Shown piece by piece: positions 7,115 to 15,449 of a stretch of 48,814 bases of DNA. Each line of letters starts with the position of its first letter. Within the stretch, counting starts at the first letter, position 1. Position numbers and translations under genes: made by a program. Under the pieces are notes generated by a model. The model saw only the letters and a list, made by a program, of their open reading frames with translations. It ran no database searches and was not told where the DNA came from. Source of the DNA: CAZMGG01 sp964565715 (GTDB lineage: Bacteria; Planctomycetota; UBA1135; UBA2386); assembly GCA_964565715.1 (NCBI GenBank), contig CAZMGG010000029.1, positions 1-48,814 on the forward strand. Direction: 5' to 3'.

Positions 7115-8335
7115 ATGACCGATCGTCCGTTCCGCCGCCTGCTTTCCTGCTGCCTGGTCCTGCTGCTGGGTGCGGCCATGGCCCTCGCCCAGGACCCGCC
7201 GAAGGACGAGGACGAACTGCAGAAGGTGCCCAAGGACCCCTACACCGACGAGGAGCCGAAGGCGCTGGCGGCCGCCGGCTACGTCGGCTACGCGCCGTTC
7301 GTGCTCGCCGATCACCATGGCACCGCCGACGTCGAGAAGGTGGTGGGCCGGCGCGTGCTGTGGGTGGAGACCGCCCACTTCAAGATCGGCAGCTCGCTGC
7401 GCACCGTGCCGCTGCCCACCGACCAGGAGGAGCGCCGCTACCTGACCGAGGAGCTCAAGCGGCTGAAGAAGCGGCTGCCCAAGGTCAACGTCCGCGCCCG
7501 CGAGCTGGATCCGTGGCTCCGGCTGCACCTCTACGCCCAACGCATGGAGGAGCTCTACGCCGAGTTCCAGCAGCGCCTCGGCATCAAGGACGCCGACTTC
7601 GGCCAGGGCACGACGCCGCCCGGCGGCGCCTACCTCGGCATGCCGAACAAGTTCGTGCTGATCACCTTCCAGAAGAAGGGCGATCTGGCGCGCTTCCTCG
7701 AGCGCTACTGCAACGTCCGCAACGACACGTCCTGGCGGCCCTACTTCCAGCAGACCTGGCAGCTCGGCATGACCGTGGCCGCCGAGGGTTTCGAGGGGGC
7801 GCAGCAGGACGACCTGGCCATCTGGAGCCACGTCTGCCACGGCATGCTGCAGAACCTGCTGAACGGCTATCGCGGCTACCTCTACGATCTGCCGGTCTGG
7901 TTCAGCGAGGGCCTCGGCCACTGGTTCGCCCGCCGCATCCCGACCGAGTTCATCAACGTCCGCGTGCGGGAGGACGATGTGGTCGACGAGCAGGAGCAGC
8001 ACGAGTGGGCCCGCAAGGTGCGCGCCCGCGCCTCGTTCGACCACTTCCCGAAGACCGGCGAGCTGATCGGCTGGCAGAAGTACGAGGACCTGAACTTCAT
8101 CGCCCACTTGATGGCCTGGTCGCGGGTCGACTTCCTGCTGACGCTCGGCGACGACCGGTTCGGCGTCTGGGTGAAGCAGCTCAAGTCGCTGCCGCCGGTG
8201 CAGGGCTTCGGCGTGCCGCCCGAGCAGCTCGCCAACCTGCAGAAGAAGCTGCTGGTCGAGCTGTACGAGATGGACGAACGCCAGTTCGACGCCCGCTGGA
8301 AGGCCTACGTGCTGAAGACCTACCCGCGGAAGTGA
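7115..8335 (+). CDS. Secreted peptidase-MA-like protein with degenerate HExxH (paralogue A)
   Basis: 406 aa. The N-terminus is a signal peptide: RPFRR, then LLSCCLVLLLGAAMALA, cleaved before QDPP. The C-terminal half resembles gluzincin metallopeptidase-like domains (peptidase MA type): a helix, then DLPVWFSEGLGHW, in which E265 stands where the third zinc ligand would be. However, the place of HExxH reads S238-H-V-C-H242, so the catalytic Glu and the first His are missing; the spacing of 23 residues to E265 is normal. A homologue with the same arrangement is at 17160 (shared ETxHFKIG, LHLYAxRxExLYAxFQ, SEGLGHW and a C-terminal YPRK). It is therefore probably a non-catalytic or altered exported protein. 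The upstream region is an assembly gap. Start: first ATG after the gap, directly before the signal peptide. Confidence 0.65.
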   Translation: MTDRPFRRLLSCCLVLLLGAAMALAQDPPKDEDELQKVPKDPYTDEEPKALAAAGYVGYAPFVLADHHGTADVEKVVGRRVLWVETAHFKIGSSLRTVPLPTDQEERRYLTEELKRLKKRLPKVNVRARELDPWLRLHLYAQRMEELYAEFQQRLGIKDADFGQGTTPPGGAYLGMPNKFVLITFQKKGDLARFLERYCNVRNDTSWRPYFQQTWQLGMTVAAEGFEGAQQDDLAIWSHVCHGMLQNLLNGYRGYLYDLPVWFSEGLGHWFARRIPTEFINVRVREDDVVDEQEQHEWARKVRARASFDHFPKTGELIGWQKYEDLNFIAHLMAWSRVDFLLTLGDDRFGVWVKQLKSLPPVQGFGVPPEQLANLQKKLLVELYEMDERQFDARWKAYVLKTYPRK

Positions 8336-8370
8336 CCACGCCGGCGCCGCCGGTCTAGGATGGCGGGACC

Positions 8371-8745
8371 ATGCAAGTGATCCTCGCGGTCGGAATGGCG
8401 GGCGCCGCCGGCGCGCTCCTGCGCCATGGTCTCGGCCTGGTGGCGGCGGCCTGGTTCGGCGCCGCTTCGCCGTGGGGCACGCTGCTGATCAACCTGATCG
8501 GCTGCCTCGGGTTCGGCCTGGGGTGGTCGTTGCTGCCCGCCGGCGCGCCGGTGCTGCGCCTCGCCGTGCTGACCGGCTTCCTGGGCGCGTTCACGACGTT
8601 CTCCACGTTCGCCCACGACTCGCTGCAGCTGCTGGCGGCCGGCCGCCACGGCTTGTTGCTGCTCAACCTGGCCGCGCAGAACGTGCTGGGGGGCGCCCTG
8701 GTCTGGCTCGGCGCCGGGCTGGGCCGGGCGCTGGGAGGCGTCTGA
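8371..8745 (+). CDS. crcB: Fluoride ion exporter CrcB/Fluc
   Basis: 124 aa, the usual length, with four hydrophobic segments. It carries both family hallmarks: GTLLINLIG (residues 36-44) and GFLGAFTTFSTF (69-80), the latter forming the Phe box and Na+ site of the dual-topology Fluc channel (family knowledge). It acts as an inner-membrane homodimer that lets fluoride leave the cell. It starts at the ATG 35 bp after the preceding stop. The stop TGA overlaps the ATG of the next gene, so the two are co-translated. No fluoride riboswitch is visible in the short upstream gap. Confidence 0.93.
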   Translation: MQVILAVGMAGAAGALLRHGLGLVAAAWFGAASPWGTLLINLIGCLGFGLGWSLLPAGAPVLRLAVLTGFLGAFTTFSTFAHDSLQLLAAGRHGLLLLNLAAQNVLGGALVWLGAGLGRALGGV

Positions 8746-10472
8746 TGGGTTCCCTGCGAGCACCGGTGATGCTGATGGGCGGCCTGCTGCTGGCCACCGC
8801 CCTGGGTCTCGGCCTGTGGCTGGCGGGCGGCCGCGGCGGCGGCCTGCCGGCGCCCGCGCCGGCGCCGGGCGATGCGGCCGCCGGGCCGCCCCAAGGTCAC
8901 GTCTACACCGGCGTCACCGAGGAGCCCGAGCACCTCAACCCGTTCACCATCCGCGGTGGCGTCGCCCGCCGCTACGTGCTCGGGTTCACCCACGACACGC
9001 TGCTCGACACCGACCCGGTGACCGGTGACCTGCGGCCGGCCCTGGCCACCGCCTGGCAGACCGATGCCGATGGCCTGGGCATCACGTTCGAACTGCGCAC
9101 CGACGCGACCTTCGCCGATGGCTCGCCGGTGCTGCCCGCCGACGTGCTGTTCACCTGGGAGGTCGCCCGCGGGGCCCGGGGTGCGCTGGGTTCGATGGGC
9201 GACGGCCTGCGGCTCGTGCGCGAGGCCGAATTGCTGCCCGGCGAACCGCCGCGCCTGCGCGTGCTCCTTGCCGAACGCCACTTCGCCGCGGTGCGCGCCG
9301 TGGCCGAGTCCTGGATCGTCGTGCAGAAGGCGCACGTCCTGCGGCGCCTCGCCGAACTGGCCGCCGACGCCGGCGCGGCGGCGCCGCAGCCGGACGGCCC
9401 CGACTTCGCCGTGCGCCTCGGCCAGCTGCGCGATTGTGGCCCGGGCAGCGGCCCCTACCAGCTCGGCCGGCTGGCCGATGGCGCGCCGGCCTGGCGTCCT
9501 GCCCGCGACCTGCTGCTGGTGCAGCACGAGACCTCCTGGCGCCGCCGCGTCCGCCCCGGCACCTGGAACCTGGGCGGCATCCGGCTGCTGTTCCTGGCCG
9601 ACCGCTCCGCCGCGTTCACCGCCCTGCTGGAGCGTCAGATCGACTGGTACGCCGGGCCCGACGCCGGCCGGCTGCTGGTCACGCAACCGGCGTTGGCCGC
9701 CGACTACCGCCGGGTCGACTACGACTATCTCAACCTCGGCTTCCTCGGCGTCGAGTGGAACCTGCAGCGGCCGGCCCTGCGCGATCCGCGGGTGCGCCGT
9801 GCGCTGGGCATGCTGTTCGACCGGCAGGCCATCGCCACGGAGCTGCTGGGCGGCGCGGCGCGGCCGGCGGCGGCCTTCTACAAGCCCGGCACGAAGAGCC
9901 ATCCCGACGATCTGCTGCCGCTGCCGTTCGATCCGGCGGCGGCCCGCCGCCTGCTGCGGGAGGCCGGCGTCGCGGGGGCCGACGGCGCGCCGCTGCGGCT
10001 GCGGGTGCTGCTGCCGGCGGGGGCCGACGTCTACCGGCGCACCATGACGCTGGCGGTGGCCGCCGCCGAGCAGGCGGGCATCGACCTGCAGACCCGCGAA
10101 CTCGAATGGGCGGCGTTGACCAGGGCCCAGCAGGAAGGCGACTGGGACGGCTGCTTCCTGATGGTGAGCCACCGCACCTGGGTCGATCCCTTCGACACGT
10201 TCCACAGCAAGGGCGGCGCCAACACCGGCGGCCTCGCCGATCCGGCGGTGGATCGGCTGCTGGAGCAGATCCGGCCCGAACTGGACGACGACCGCCGCGC
10301 CGGGTTGGAGCGCGCCCTGTGCCATCGCCTGGCGGAACTGCAGCCCGTGGCCTTCCTCGTGCATCCCCTGGTCAGCGTCCTGTTCAACCGCCACATCCGC
10401 GACGCCGAACCGGGCGTGCTCGGGCTCTACCCCGAGCGCTGGTGGGTGCCGCCCGACCACCAGCGGAAGTGA
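8745..10472 (+). CDS. Peptide/nickel-type ABC transporter substrate-binding protein (SBP family 5)
   Basis: 575 aa. GGGAGG lies six bases before the ATG, which overlaps the crcB stop. A single N-terminal hydrophobic segment (VMLMGGLLLATALGLGLWLAG) is followed by an Ala/Pro linker; there is no lipobox, so it is membrane anchored or exported. The mature part has the family 5 pattern: EEPEHLNPFT near residue 65, a DGLGITFELRTDATFADG strand block, the LRVLLAERHF region, LGFLGVEWNL, then DPRVRRALGMLFDRQAIATE (the family signature around the binding cleft). A C-terminal lobe ends in ERWWVPP. It binds oligopeptides or a similar solute outside the membrane. No permease or ATPase gene is adjacent, so its transporter partner is elsewhere, or it has a sensing role. 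Confidence 0.85.
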   Translation: MGSLRAPVMLMGGLLLATALGLGLWLAGGRGGGLPAPAPAPGDAAAGPPQGHVYTGVTEEPEHLNPFTIRGGVARRYVLGFTHDTLLDTDPVTGDLRPALATAWQTDADGLGITFELRTDATFADGSPVLPADVLFTWEVARGARGALGSMGDGLRLVREAELLPGEPPRLRVLLAERHFAAVRAVAESWIVVQKAHVLRRLAELAADAGAAAPQPDGPDFAVRLGQLRDCGPGSGPYQLGRLADGAPAWRPARDLLLVQHETSWRRRVRPGTWNLGGIRLLFLADRSAAFTALLERQIDWYAGPDAGRLLVTQPALAADYRRVDYDYLNLGFLGVEWNLQRPALRDPRVRRALGMLFDRQAIATELLGGAARPAAAFYKPGTKSHPDDLLPLPFDPAAARRLLREAGVAGADGAPLRLRVLLPAGADVYRRTMTLAVAAAEQAGIDLQTRELEWAALTRAQQEGDWDGCFLMVSHRTWVDPFDTFHSKGGANTGGLADPAVDRLLEQIRPELDDDRRAGLERALCHRLAELQPVAFLVHPLVSVLFNRHIRDAEPGVLGLYPERWWVPPDHQRK

Positions 10473-10527
10473 ATCCGGCCCCGGGCCGCGCTGGGGCGGG
10501 CGTGCGCACGGGGTTACCCTGGCCGCG

Positions 10528-11862
10528 ATGATCGGCCCCCTCCGCGCCCTGTTCGGCCCCCTGGTCCGCATCGGCCGCCGGCTGGCGCTGCACTGGTGGA
10601 TCCTGCTGGCCATGGCGCTCGGCGTGATCTACGGCGTGATCGCCGCCCGGCTCGGCGCCACCGACCACGTGCTGGTGGCGATCAAGCCGGTGGGCACCGT
10701 GTTCCTCAACCTGCTGCGCATGATCGCGGTGCCGCTGGTGCTGTTCTCGCTGGTGGCCGGCGTCGCCGGCCTGAACGACACCAGCAAGCTGTCGCGGATC
10801 GGCGGCAAGACCATCGGGCTGTACCTGGTCACCACCGCCATCGCCATCGGCATGGGTCTCCTGGTGGTGAACGTGATCCGCCCGGGCGGCGACCTGTCGC
10901 CGGAGACCCGCCGCGGCATCCAGGAGAGCCTGGTGGCCCAGTACAAGGACGAAGCCAGCCGCCGGGTCGGCCAGGCCGACTCCGTCGACATCGCCCAGCA
11001 GCTCGTCGACATCGTGCCGCAGAACCCGTTCGCCGCCCTGGCCCAGACCGAGATGCTGCAGATCGTGTTCTTCAGCCTGATGCTGGGGATCGCGCTGACG
11101 CGGCTGCCGCGGGCCCGCGCCCAGCCGGTCGTCGACGTGTTCCAGACCCTCTCGGACGGCGTGATCGAGATGGTGCACCTGATCATGAAGATCGCGCCGC
11201 TCGGCGTGTTCGCCTTGATGGCGTCGGTGATCGCCGAACTCGGCAAGGACCCGGCGGGCCTCGGCGAACTGCTGCGGGCGCTGCTGAAGTACATGCTGGC
11301 GGTGGTGGTCGGGCTCCTGCTGCACGGCCTCATCACCTATGGGCTGATCCTCCGGTTCGTGGCGAAGGTGCCGCTCCGCCGCTTCGCCCGGGCGATGGTG
11401 CCGGCCCAGCTCCTGGCGTTCAGCAGCAGCTCGTCGGCGGCGACCCTGCCGGTCACCATCGACTGCGTCGAGAAGAAGATCGGCGTCAAGGACGAGGTGT
11501 CGAGCTTCGTCCTGCCGCTCGGCGCCACCATCAACATGGACGGCACCGGCCTGTACCAGGGCGTCGCCGCGGTGTTCATCGCCACGCTCTACAACATGGA
11601 CCTGTCGGTCTGGCAGCAGCTGCAGATCGTGCTCACCGCGACGCTGGCCTCGATCGGCACCGCCGCCGTGCCCGGCGTCGGCATCATCATGCTGACCATC
11701 GTCCTGCGGCAGCTCGAGGTGCCCGCCGAGGGCATCGCCATCATCCTCGGCGTCGACCGGCCGCTCGACATGTGCCGCACCGTGCTGAACGTCACCGGCG
11801 ACGCGACGGTGGCGACGACGGTGGCCGCCAGCGAGGGCATGATCGGCGAGCCGGAGTCGTGA
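10528..11862 (+). CDS. Sodium/proton:dicarboxylate (glutamate) symporter, DAACS family
   Basis: 444 aa, the normal family length, with about eight hydrophobic segments and two re-entrant loops. Diagnostic motifs: the serine-rich hairpin SSSSSAATLP, then LPLGATINMDGT (substrate and cation site), then ILGVDRPLDMCRTVLNVTGD, in which the Asp and Asn/Thr contact substrate and sodium in GltPh-type transporters. It imports C4-dicarboxylates or acidic amino acids; the motifs do not settle which. An insertion of about 45 polar residues (RPGGDLSPETRRGI to DSVDIAQQL) follows the third segment, as in GltP/DctA proteins. The start at ATG 10528 is 55 bp after the preceding gene. A hairpin follows at 11890. 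Confidence 0.92.
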   Translation: MIGPLRALFGPLVRIGRRLALHWWILLAMALGVIYGVIAARLGATDHVLVAIKPVGTVFLNLLRMIAVPLVLFSLVAGVAGLNDTSKLSRIGGKTIGLYLVTTAIAIGMGLLVVNVIRPGGDLSPETRRGIQESLVAQYKDEASRRVGQADSVDIAQQLVDIVPQNPFAALAQTEMLQIVFFSLMLGIALTRLPRARAQPVVDVFQTLSDGVIEMVHLIMKIAPLGVFALMASVIAELGKDPAGLGELLRALLKYMLAVVVGLLLHGLITYGLILRFVAKVPLRRFARAMVPAQLLAFSSSSSAATLPVTIDCVEKKIGVKDEVSSFVLPLGATINMDGTGLYQGVAAVFIATLYNMDLSVWQQLQIVLTATLASIGTAAVPGVGIIMLTIVLRQLEVPAEGIAIILGVDRPLDMCRTVLNVTGDATVATTVAASEGMIGEPES

Positions 11863-11889
11863 GCGGCGCTTGCGCCCTCCGGAAAGGCC

Positions 11890-11917
11890 GACGCCGCCCC
11901 GCGGTGGGGGCGGCGTC
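11890..11917. terminator. Strong hairpin between converging symporter gene and tRNA-Ala
   Basis: A perfect 11-bp stem, GACGCCGCCCC (11890-11900) with GGGGCGGCGTC (11907-11917), encloses six bases. On the minus strand it is followed by GGCCTTTCC. The T-run is short, so it may end both the symporter transcript and the tRNA-Ala transcript with modest efficiency. Confidence 0.55.
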
Positions 11918-11931
11918 GTGCATCACTTGCG

Positions 11932-12007
11932 TGGTGGAGAGTAGGGGAGTCGAACCCCTGACCTCGACAATGCCATTGTCGCGCTCTACCAACTGAGCTA
12001 ACTCCCC
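11932..12007 (-). tRNA. tRNA-Ala (anticodon GGC), CCA encoded
   Basis: A full cloverleaf on the minus strand. The acceptor stem is GGGGAGT with ACTCTCC and contains the G3-U70 wobble that is the alanine identity element. The D arm reads AGCTCAGTTGGTAGAGC. The anticodon stem CGACA/TGTCG holds the loop ATGGCAT (anticodon GGC). The T arm contains GGTTCGACTCC. The discriminator base is A (11935), followed by an encoded CCA (11934-11932). It reads the abundant GCC codon. Confidence 0.97.
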
Positions 12008-12043
12008 ACGCCGGTCAGGGGGACCGGAGTCGGAAGGGCGGAC

Positions 12044-12071
12044 ACGGTAGCCACCGCCGACCGACATTCAA
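12044..12071 (-). promoter_or_regulatory. Promoter of tRNA-Ala
   Basis: On the minus strand TTGAAT (12071-12066), a 16-bp spacer and TACCGT (12049-12044) end 37 bp before the tRNA 5' end. The rest of the 12008-12294 gap holds no gene; a TACCCT at 12169-12174 may be a -10 for the next plus-strand gene, but no convincing -35 accompanies it. Confidence 0.55.
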
Positions 12072-12294
12072 GAGCGGAGTCCCGGCGCCGCGACGGGAGC
12101 CACGGCGGCCGGCGAAACTCCGGACCATGGCCCGGGGGATCGCCCTGGGCGACGCGGCGCCCGGGTGCTACCCTGCGAACCGGTGGTCGTCCGGTCAGAC
12201 CGCCGTCCGACGGGCTGGAACGGCCAGCACGCGGGCGGCAGGGACGCTCGCCGTGCTGGGGCCCGGTCGCTGGGCTGCCAGGGAGGTTGCAACC

Positions 12295-13188
12295 GTGGTC
12301 AAGAAAGCTTCGTTCTTCTCCCGCCTCAAGGAGCGGTGGTCGTCGGGTTCGGGCGTGCGCGTGGAGGCCGGGCGCCGCGGCGGCGAGGACGCCAAGGCCC
12401 GCATCGATCGGGTTCCCACCAGCGGCCCGGCGCCGCAGGGCACACCGGGGAACGGCGGCGGCAGGCCCCAGGGCGGCTCGGCGCTGGTCTCTGGTGCCCC
12501 CGGCGACGTCCGTTCGACCCGCAAGCTGAACGATCGCGAGGAGGCGTCGATGGCGCTCGGCCAGCACTTCCAGGAGCTGTCGGGGCTGCTGCGCGGTGTG
12601 CAGGCGCGCATGGACCGGCAGGGCGACCGGCTCACCGAGGCGGCGGCCAGCCTGGGCCAGCTCCCGGCCCTCAGCCACCAGCAGCTGGCCATGCTGCAGC
12701 AGCTCGCCGGCCAGGTCGAACGGCAGAACCAGGTGGGCGAGAACCTCGCCCGCACCCTGACCGGCCTGCCGGACCTGCTGAAGAACGTCGAACACGCCCT
12801 GCAGCGGGCCGCGGCCACCGACGAGCGCACCGCCAGCACCGTGCGCGAGTTCCAGGCCACCATGGATCGCATCCAGGGCCAGATGGGCAAGATGGTCGAG
12901 CACAGCGCGCAGAACGTCGAGGCGACCAAGGCGCTCGCCGAGCGCCGCGAGGAGTCGCTGAAGGGCCTCGCCACCGAGATGCGGCAGGGCCAGGACCAGG
13001 CGGTGAAGCAGCTCCGCGACGCCACCGACCAGGGACTCGCCAGCCTGCGCCGCACCCACGAGGACCAGTCCAACCGGCTGCACAAGGTCGTCGAGGAACA
13101 CGCCGGCTGGAACCGCGCCGTGCTGGTGGTGCTCGGCATCGTCGTGCTCGGCATGGGCGCCATCCTGGCGGTCCTGCTGGTGAAGTGA
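12295..13188 (+). CDS. Coiled-coil protein with C-terminal transmembrane anchor
   Basis: 297 aa from the GTG at 12295, which has GGGAGG eight bases upstream; longer in-frame starts lack such a site. The N-terminus is basic and aromatic (KKASFFSRLKERW), followed by a Gly/Pro/Arg-rich disordered stretch to about residue 85. Residues about 90-265 are almost entirely helical with heptad character and many Gln/Glu (GQHFQELSGLLRGVQARM, TVREFQATMDRIQGQM). A single hydrophobic helix (RAVLVVLGIVVLGMGAILAVLLVK) ends the protein. The topology is that of a tail-anchored membrane protein with a long cytoplasmic rod. No family is recognised; it superficially resembles chemoreceptor-like or membrane-scaffold coiled coils, but has no signalling tip. 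Its stop overlaps the start of the phosphatase gene (GTGA). Confidence 0.7.
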   Translation: MVKKASFFSRLKERWSSGSGVRVEAGRRGGEDAKARIDRVPTSGPAPQGTPGNGGGRPQGGSALVSGAPGDVRSTRKLNDREEASMALGQHFQELSGLLRGVQARMDRQGDRLTEAAASLGQLPALSHQQLAMLQQLAGQVERQNQVGENLARTLTGLPDLLKNVEHALQRAAATDERTASTVREFQATMDRIQGQMGKMVEHSAQNVEATKALAERREESLKGLATEMRQGQDQAVKQLRDATDQGLASLRRTHEDQSNRLHKVVEEHAGWNRAVLVVLGIVVLGMGAILAVLLVK

Positions 13189-13835
13189 GCCCGGCCCCGG
13201 CCGAGCACCGCTTCCTGCTGGTGCGGCACGGCGAGACCGAGGGTCAGTCCTCGGTGCGCTACCACGGCAGCAACGACGTGCCGCTGTCGGATCTCGGCCG
13301 CACCCAGATCCGCCGGCTGGTGCCGTTGCTGCAGGCGTGCGGCGCACCGGCGGCGCCGGCGGTGGTGCTGCACTCGCCGTTGCAGCGGGCCGCCGAGTCG
13401 GCGCGGATCCTGGTGGAGGGCTGCGGCTGGCCCCAAGCACTGCTGCGGCCGGTGCCCGACCTCCGCGAGCTGTGCTTCGGCGACTGCGAGGGGCTGACCG
13501 CCGAGGAGATCGCCGCCCGCTACGCCGCGTTCTGGCGGGAGCACCAGGCCGGCTCGAGCACCGCGTTCCCCGGCGGCGAGCCGTTCCAGGCGTTCCGCGA
13601 CCGGGTCCGCGCGGCGTTCGCGGCCCTGTGCCAGGACCTGCCGCAGGGCGACGTGCTGGTCGTGGCGCACCGCGGCGTCGTGCGCAACGGCCTGTGCTTC
13701 CTGCTGGGGGTCGAGGCGGCTGCCGGCGGCGAATACGCCGTCGGCCTCGGCAGCCTGTCGATCGTGCGCGGCCGGCCGCCGGGGCGGCTGGAGGGCTTCG
13801 ACCTGCGGCCGGAACCGGGACCGCCGATCGGCTGA
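13185..13835 (+). CDS. Histidine phosphatase family (phosphoglycerate-mutase-like) protein
   Basis: 216 aa. The GTG start overlaps the preceding stop. The catalytic signature is LVRHGET at residues 12-18, with the nucleophile His15. The second catalytic His is H162 in VVAHRGVVR, and a central acidic segment reads RELCFGDCEGLT. The HSPLQRAAESA block (residues 63-73) carries the second active-site Arg. These fit the branch-1 cobC/GpmB-like phosphatases. It is cytoplasmic and removes phosphate from a small metabolite; the physiological substrate (for example alpha-ribazole phosphate or a sugar phosphate) cannot be told from sequence. Translational coupling to a coiled-coil membrane protein is unusual and gives no clear clue. 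Confidence 0.85.
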   Translation: MSPAPAEHRFLLVRHGETEGQSSVRYHGSNDVPLSDLGRTQIRRLVPLLQACGAPAAPAVVLHSPLQRAAESARILVEGCGWPQALLRPVPDLRELCFGDCEGLTAEEIAARYAAFWREHQAGSSTAFPGGEPFQAFRDRVRAAFAALCQDLPQGDVLVVAHRGVVRNGLCFLLGVEAAAGGEYAVGLGSLSIVRGRPPGRLEGFDLRPEPGPPIG

Positions 13836-13895
13836 ACGCCCTGAACGCCGCGCGGCCTTTCCCTCGGCCCGGCGTTGCGCCATCCTGCCCGCCCC

Positions 13896-15440
13896 ATGAT
13901 CCATCCGACCCCGCGCCTGCGGTTCGCGCCTTCGCCCACCGGCCCGCTGCACCTCGGCGGCGCCCGCACGGCGCTCTACAACTGGGCGGCGGCGCGGGCG
14001 ATGGGCGGCGCCTTCCTGCTGCGCATCGAGGACACCGATCGGGCCCGCTCCACCGACGCGGCGCTGCGGATCATCCTGGAAGGGCTGCGCTGGCTCGGCA
14101 TCGACTGGGACGAGGGGCCGGAGAAGGGCGGCGCGTTCGGGCCCTACTTCCAGACCGAGCGGCTCCAGCTCTACCGGGAGACCGCCGACCGGCTGCTGGC
14201 CTCGGGCCACGCCTATCCGTGCTACTGCACGCCGGAGGAGGTGGCGGCGGGACGCGAGGCGCTGAAAGCGACTGGCCAGACCTGGGGCTACGACCGCCGC
14301 TGCCGCGACCTCTCGCCGGAGCAGCGCGACGCCCGGCGCGCCGAGGGCCGCGAGGAGTCCCTGCGCTTCCGCATGCCCGACGATCGCACCGTGGTCGTGC
14401 ACGACCTGGTCCGCGGCCGCGTCGAGGTCAACACCCGCGAACTGGACGACTGGGTGATGCTGCGGCCCGACGGCATGCCGCTCTACAACTTCGCCTGCGT
14501 CGCCGACGACCTCGCCATGCGGATCACCCACGTGGTCCGCGGCGAGGAGCACTTCCTGAACGGCATCAAGCAGGTGCTGCTGTTCGACGCGCTCGGGGCC
14601 GAGGCGCCGCAGTACGCGCACATCCCGCTGATCCTCAACAAGGAGGGCAAGAAGCTCAGCAAGCGGGTCGCCGACACCAACATGCTCGACTACCGCGACA
14701 AGGGCTTCCCGGCCGACGCGGTGTTCAACTACATCACCCTGCTGGGCTGGTCGTTCGCCGGCGACCGCGACGTGTTCACCCGCGAGGAGATGGTGCAGCG
14801 CTTCCGCATCGAGGACATCGGCAAGGCCGGCGCCCGCTTCGACGAGGACAAGCTGCGCTGGATGTGCGGCGACTACATCCGGCGGATGGCGCCCGGCGAT
14901 CTGCTGGCGGCGGCGCGGCCGTTCCTGCGCGGCGCCGTGCCCGACGAGGTGTTCGCGGCGCATCCGGCGTGGCTCGGCAACCTGGTGGCCTGCTACCAGG
15001 AGCGCATCGCGCTCTACGGCGAACTGGGCGACAAGCTGGGCTGGGCGTTCGGTGACCTGCCGGCGCTGGACGACCCGGCCCGGAAGAACCTCGGCAAGCA
15101 CGCGGATGCGCGGGCGTGGCTGGAGGCCTATGCCGATGCCCTGCGCGCCCTGGATCTGCCGCCGTCGCTGCCGGCGGAGCGGGCCGCCTGCGATCGCGCG
15201 GTGCCGCTGCCGAGCCGCAAGGACGCGCCGCCGGTCACCGGCGCGCCCTGCGCCACGCCGGCGCAGATCGAGGCCCACTGCCGCGAGTTCGCCGCGGCCC
15301 GGGGCATCAAGTTCGGCGACCTGGTGCATCCGGTGCGCGCCGCGCTGACCGGCACCGACAAGGGCCCGGGCCTGTTCGACGTGGTGTTCCTGCTGGGGCG
15401 TGAGGCCTGCGACCGCCGCTTGCGCGCCACCTCGGCGTGA
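13896..15440 (+). CDS. gltX: Glutamate--tRNA ligase
   Basis: 514 aa, a normal length. The class I signature is FAPSPTGPLHLGGARTALYN, with HLGG (19-22) in place of HIGH, and KKLSKR at 252-257 is the KMSKS loop. Other family hallmarks are RIEDTD (43-48), ALRIILEGLRWLGIDWDEGP, and VVRGEEHFLN. A C-terminal helical anticodon-binding part from about residue 320 ends with the GLFDVVFLLGREAC helix. It charges tRNA-Glu in the cytoplasm, and possibly tRNA-Gln in organisms that rely on amidation; whether it is discriminating cannot be read here. The length excludes the short glutamyl-Q enzyme. The start at ATG 13896 fits directly before the signature; it stands alone 60 bp after the phosphatase gene. 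Confidence 0.95.
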   Translation: MIHPTPRLRFAPSPTGPLHLGGARTALYNWAAARAMGGAFLLRIEDTDRARSTDAALRIILEGLRWLGIDWDEGPEKGGAFGPYFQTERLQLYRETADRLLASGHAYPCYCTPEEVAAGREALKATGQTWGYDRRCRDLSPEQRDARRAEGREESLRFRMPDDRTVVVHDLVRGRVEVNTRELDDWVMLRPDGMPLYNFACVADDLAMRITHVVRGEEHFLNGIKQVLLFDALGAEAPQYAHIPLILNKEGKKLSKRVADTNMLDYRDKGFPADAVFNYITLLGWSFAGDRDVFTREEMVQRFRIEDIGKAGARFDEDKLRWMCGDYIRRMAPGDLLAAARPFLRGAVPDEVFAAHPAWLGNLVACYQERIALYGELGDKLGWAFGDLPALDDPARKNLGKHADARAWLEAYADALRALDLPPSLPAERAACDRAVPLPSRKDAPPVTGAPCATPAQIEAHCREFAAARGIKFGDLVHPVRAALTGTDKGPGLFDVVFLLGREACDRRLRATSA

Positions 15441-15449
15441 TCGCCAGCG

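Noticed and set aside
8336..8370. Fluoride riboswitch upstream of crcB
   Set aside because: Only 35 bp separate crcB from the preceding stop, and the conserved riboswitch core is not present.
13896..15440. Glutamyl-Q tRNA(Asp) synthetase
   Set aside because: Its 514 residues include the full anticodon-binding region, which the short Q enzyme lacks.
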